Origin: an uncultured Muribaculaceae bacterium
Lineage (GTDB): Bacteria; Bacteroidota; Bacteroidia; Bacteroidales; Muribaculaceae
Assembly (NCBI GenBank): GCA_910585275.1
Contig: CAJUCW010000004.1
Coordinates: 1-64,000 of the forward strand
Length of the DNA stretch: 64,000 nt
Direction of reading: 5' to 3'
The notes below the pieces were generated by a model. That model had not been told where the DNA came from, made no database searches, and was given only the letters and a program-made list of their open reading frames with translations. Positions 62,557 to 64,000 of the stretch are shown in pieces (position 1 is the stretch's first letter; every line of letters begins with the position of its first letter). The position numbers and the translations under genes are program-made.

Positions 62557-64000
62557 ATGTGGAGCATGAAGAAACAAGATATGGCAATTATTACATTATT
62601 GGCAGTGGCACTCGGCTTCACTTCATGTGCAAGCAGCGATCCATATCGCCCGGTTGAAAAGCCCACTTTGCCTGAGCCTCCTGTTGTGACGGCTTACCAA
62701 CCGTTGTCTCTCACTAAGGGAGCCGTCGGCAGTTATAAAGTGAAGGATGAGGCATTGTCGATAACGACGTCGAACCGTAATTCTTCATACGGTGTTTGTT
62801 TTCCAATTACTGCAAGAGGGCATTTCATGGCTGAGGCCAAGGCGGATTTGACGCGGAACTCAGGGCTTGCCCTTGTCAGGGTTAAAGACGGGAAACCCGA
62901 TTTCGATAATTTCACGTCGGTGTCGGTTTGCAGTGAGAATGGGGTTGTATATGCGAGGGTACTCGACCGTCAGAAAGGTAAGAACAACGTTTTGGACAAC
63001 ACTGGAAAGATAGAACAACGTGATTTCGACAAACGTTATGCATTGGCACTTGACGGATCTCTGTTTTCCATCCCTTTTACAGGCACTACAGGGAGTTTCA
63101 GGATAATCCGCAATGACATATCCGATTTTTTCCATTACTATGTGAGTGTGGCGAAAGAGATTGACGGAAAGGTATTTGAGAATTGGGTGGAACTGACTCC
63201 TTCTAAAGATTGGTGTGGCGACCATGAAGACTGGTTTGTATGTCCGTTTGTCAGGACTACGGGAAAGGATGGTGATGTCACGGTAACTTTCTCAGATGTT
63301 GGCATTAAAAACTTTTCTAAAGGTGATAATGTCTCTTCTGAAATTGGCTTTAATGTTAAGGAAGGAAGTTTTGTGTGGGCCGGTTTTCCCGGAGAAGCCA
63401 CTGTGGTTAGTTTTGACCCGGTCTTTTGCCCTGCTTCGGACGGTGGACGGCAATTTGTTTTCTGGTCGGAAGCGAATTATGTGCCTGTGTGGAGGCTGAG
63501 CAACGAGCTCCTGTATTGCTATGAGTTTTGTGAGACTTGGACCGGAGAGGGGAACGGATGCTTCGAACCGATGTCCGACCGTCTTCTTTCCAATGCAAGA
63601 GTGAGCGTGGTGGAGGATAATGACGTCAGGAAGGTGGTGAAGTATCATTACGAACTTATAAATCCAGACTATAAGTCGCCTTATCCCGGCAACCAACGTC
63701 CTGAGGTGGATGAATATTATACTCTTTATCCTGACGGTGTAGGGGTAAGGAGAATAGAATATGTTCAGAAATCGGCAGGCGAAGGAAAATATAACTATCA
63801 TGAACTTGCAGAGCCGATGGTGATAAGCGGAAGTTCCACGGTTCCTAAAGACCATTGCAAGTCTCCCGCCATGACAGTTTCTAACCTTTCAGGCAACCGT
63901 TATAGCCTTCATCCCGAAAAACCGTATGAAGAGGTCAATGCCAATGTCAGGAACTGGCCGGAACAGATTTATTCGGCACATCTTAATGGAGCTCCCGACG
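62557..64000 (+). CDS. Unrecognised PUL lipoprotein, 3' end beyond window
   Basis: Open to the window edge (at least 481 codons). ATG 62557 starts MWSMKKQ; ATG 62566 is an alternative. Hydrophobic segment and lipobox LGFTSCASSDPYRP give a lipoprotein. The following region looks like beta-sandwich repeats (FRIIRNDISDFFHYYVSV, FVWAGFPGEATVVSFDPVFC, FVFWSEANYVPVWRLSNELL) and then a Tyr/Trp-rich part with YYTLYPDGVGVRRIEYVQ. I do not recognise a family. It lies 7 bp after the beta-mannosidase gene, so it is probably a co-expressed surface enzyme or binding protein acting on the same glycan. Cysteines and aromatic residues are unusually common. Confidence 0.8.
   Translation, partial: MWSMKKQDMAIITLLAVALGFTSCASSDPYRPVEKPTLPEPPVVTAYQPLSLTKGAVGSYKVKDEALSITTSNRNSSYGVCFPITARGHFMAEAKADLTRNSGLALVRVKDGKPDFDNFTSVSVCSENGVVYARVLDRQKGKNNVLDNTGKIEQRDFDKRYALALDGSLFSIPFTGTTGSFRIIRNDISDFFHYYVSVAKEIDGKVFENWVELTPSKDWCGDHEDWFVCPFVRTTGKDGDVTVTFSDVGIKNFSKGDNVSSEIGFNVKEGSFVWAGFPGEATVVSFDPVFCPASDGGRQFVFWSEANYVPVWRLSNELLYCYEFCETWTGEGNGCFEPMSDRLLSNARVSVVEDNDVRKVVKYHYELINPDYKSPYPGNQRPEVDEYYTLYPDGVGVRRIEYVQKSAGEGKYNYHELAEPMVISGSSTVPKDHCKSPAMTVSNLSGNRYSLHPEKPYEEVNANVRNWPEQIYSAHLNGAPD

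Noticed and set aside
1..64000. tRNA, rRNA, insertion sequence, prophage or plasmid genes
   Set aside because: No transposase, integrase or phage-like product was found, and no cloverleaf or rRNA-like stretch was noticed in the spacers.

Overview
The window looks like chromosomal DNA of a gut-type Bacteroidales bacterium, most likely Muribaculaceae-like; the family is an inference. Support comes from a SusC/SusD glycan locus with an ECF sigma factor and FecR anti-sigma factor, five secreted proteins ending in type IX secretion (T9SS) type-A-like sorting tails, a BspA-type leucine-rich-repeat protein, a class III fructose-bisphosphatase, and several promoters matching the Bacteroidetes pattern TTTG-N19/20-TAnnTTTG. 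No tRNA, rRNA, insertion sequence, phage gene or CRISPR array was seen.

Layout. 152-9884: four tandem secreted-protein genes, three of unknown function and then a C10 (streptopain-type) cysteine protease, each followed by a GC-rich hairpin. 10184-16226: housekeeping genes, namely an acyl-CoA synthetase, prfB (without the programmed frameshift), class III fbp and a short-chain dehydrogenase. 16231-39210: an exopolysaccharide/capsule locus with wzi and a small lipoprotein, then wza, wzc, a PHP-type phosphatase, wzx and wzy. These are followed by four GT4 glycosyltransferases on the opposite strand, a secreted glycosidase-like protein, a UDP-GlcNAc 4-epimerase and nucleotide-sugar dehydrogenase pair (predicted UDP-GalNAcA), and an acyltransferase. 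After an interposed fba come a WbpM/PglF-type dehydratase, a PglC-type initiating transferase and a PglD-type acetyltransferase. The flippase, polymerase and glycosyltransferase core (about 22.4-29.9 kb) is visibly richer in A+T than its flanks.

39405-46521: nnr (NAD(P)HX repair), a DUF4831-like gene, xseA and xseB in one direction, a YeiH-type transporter, and convergent hisF-hisIE behind a 50-bp perfect palindrome. 46522-47087 holds no convincing protein gene. It contains a consensus promoter and, about 280 nt later, a strong intrinsic terminator, so it is either a structured non-coding RNA or an attenuated leader of the LRR gene that follows. 47088-51727: the LRR protein and a phosphoethanolamine-transferase-like enzyme. 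51942-64000: a polysaccharide utilisation locus (ECF sigma, FecR, STN-containing SusC, SusD, a SusE/F-like lipoprotein, a GH2 beta-mannosidase, and an unrecognised lipoprotein cut by the window edge) that probably handles beta-mannosidic glycans such as N-glycan cores or mannans.

How the parts work together. The EPS locus carries most parts of a Wzx/Wzy system: precursor enzymes, an initiating transferase, four transferases, flippase, polymerase, and export and length control. It lacks the aminotransferase needed for bacillosamine. The PUL is built for trans-envelope signalling from the SusC STN domain through FecR to the ECF sigma factor. The T9SS-tailed proteins would be displayed or released at the same cell surface.
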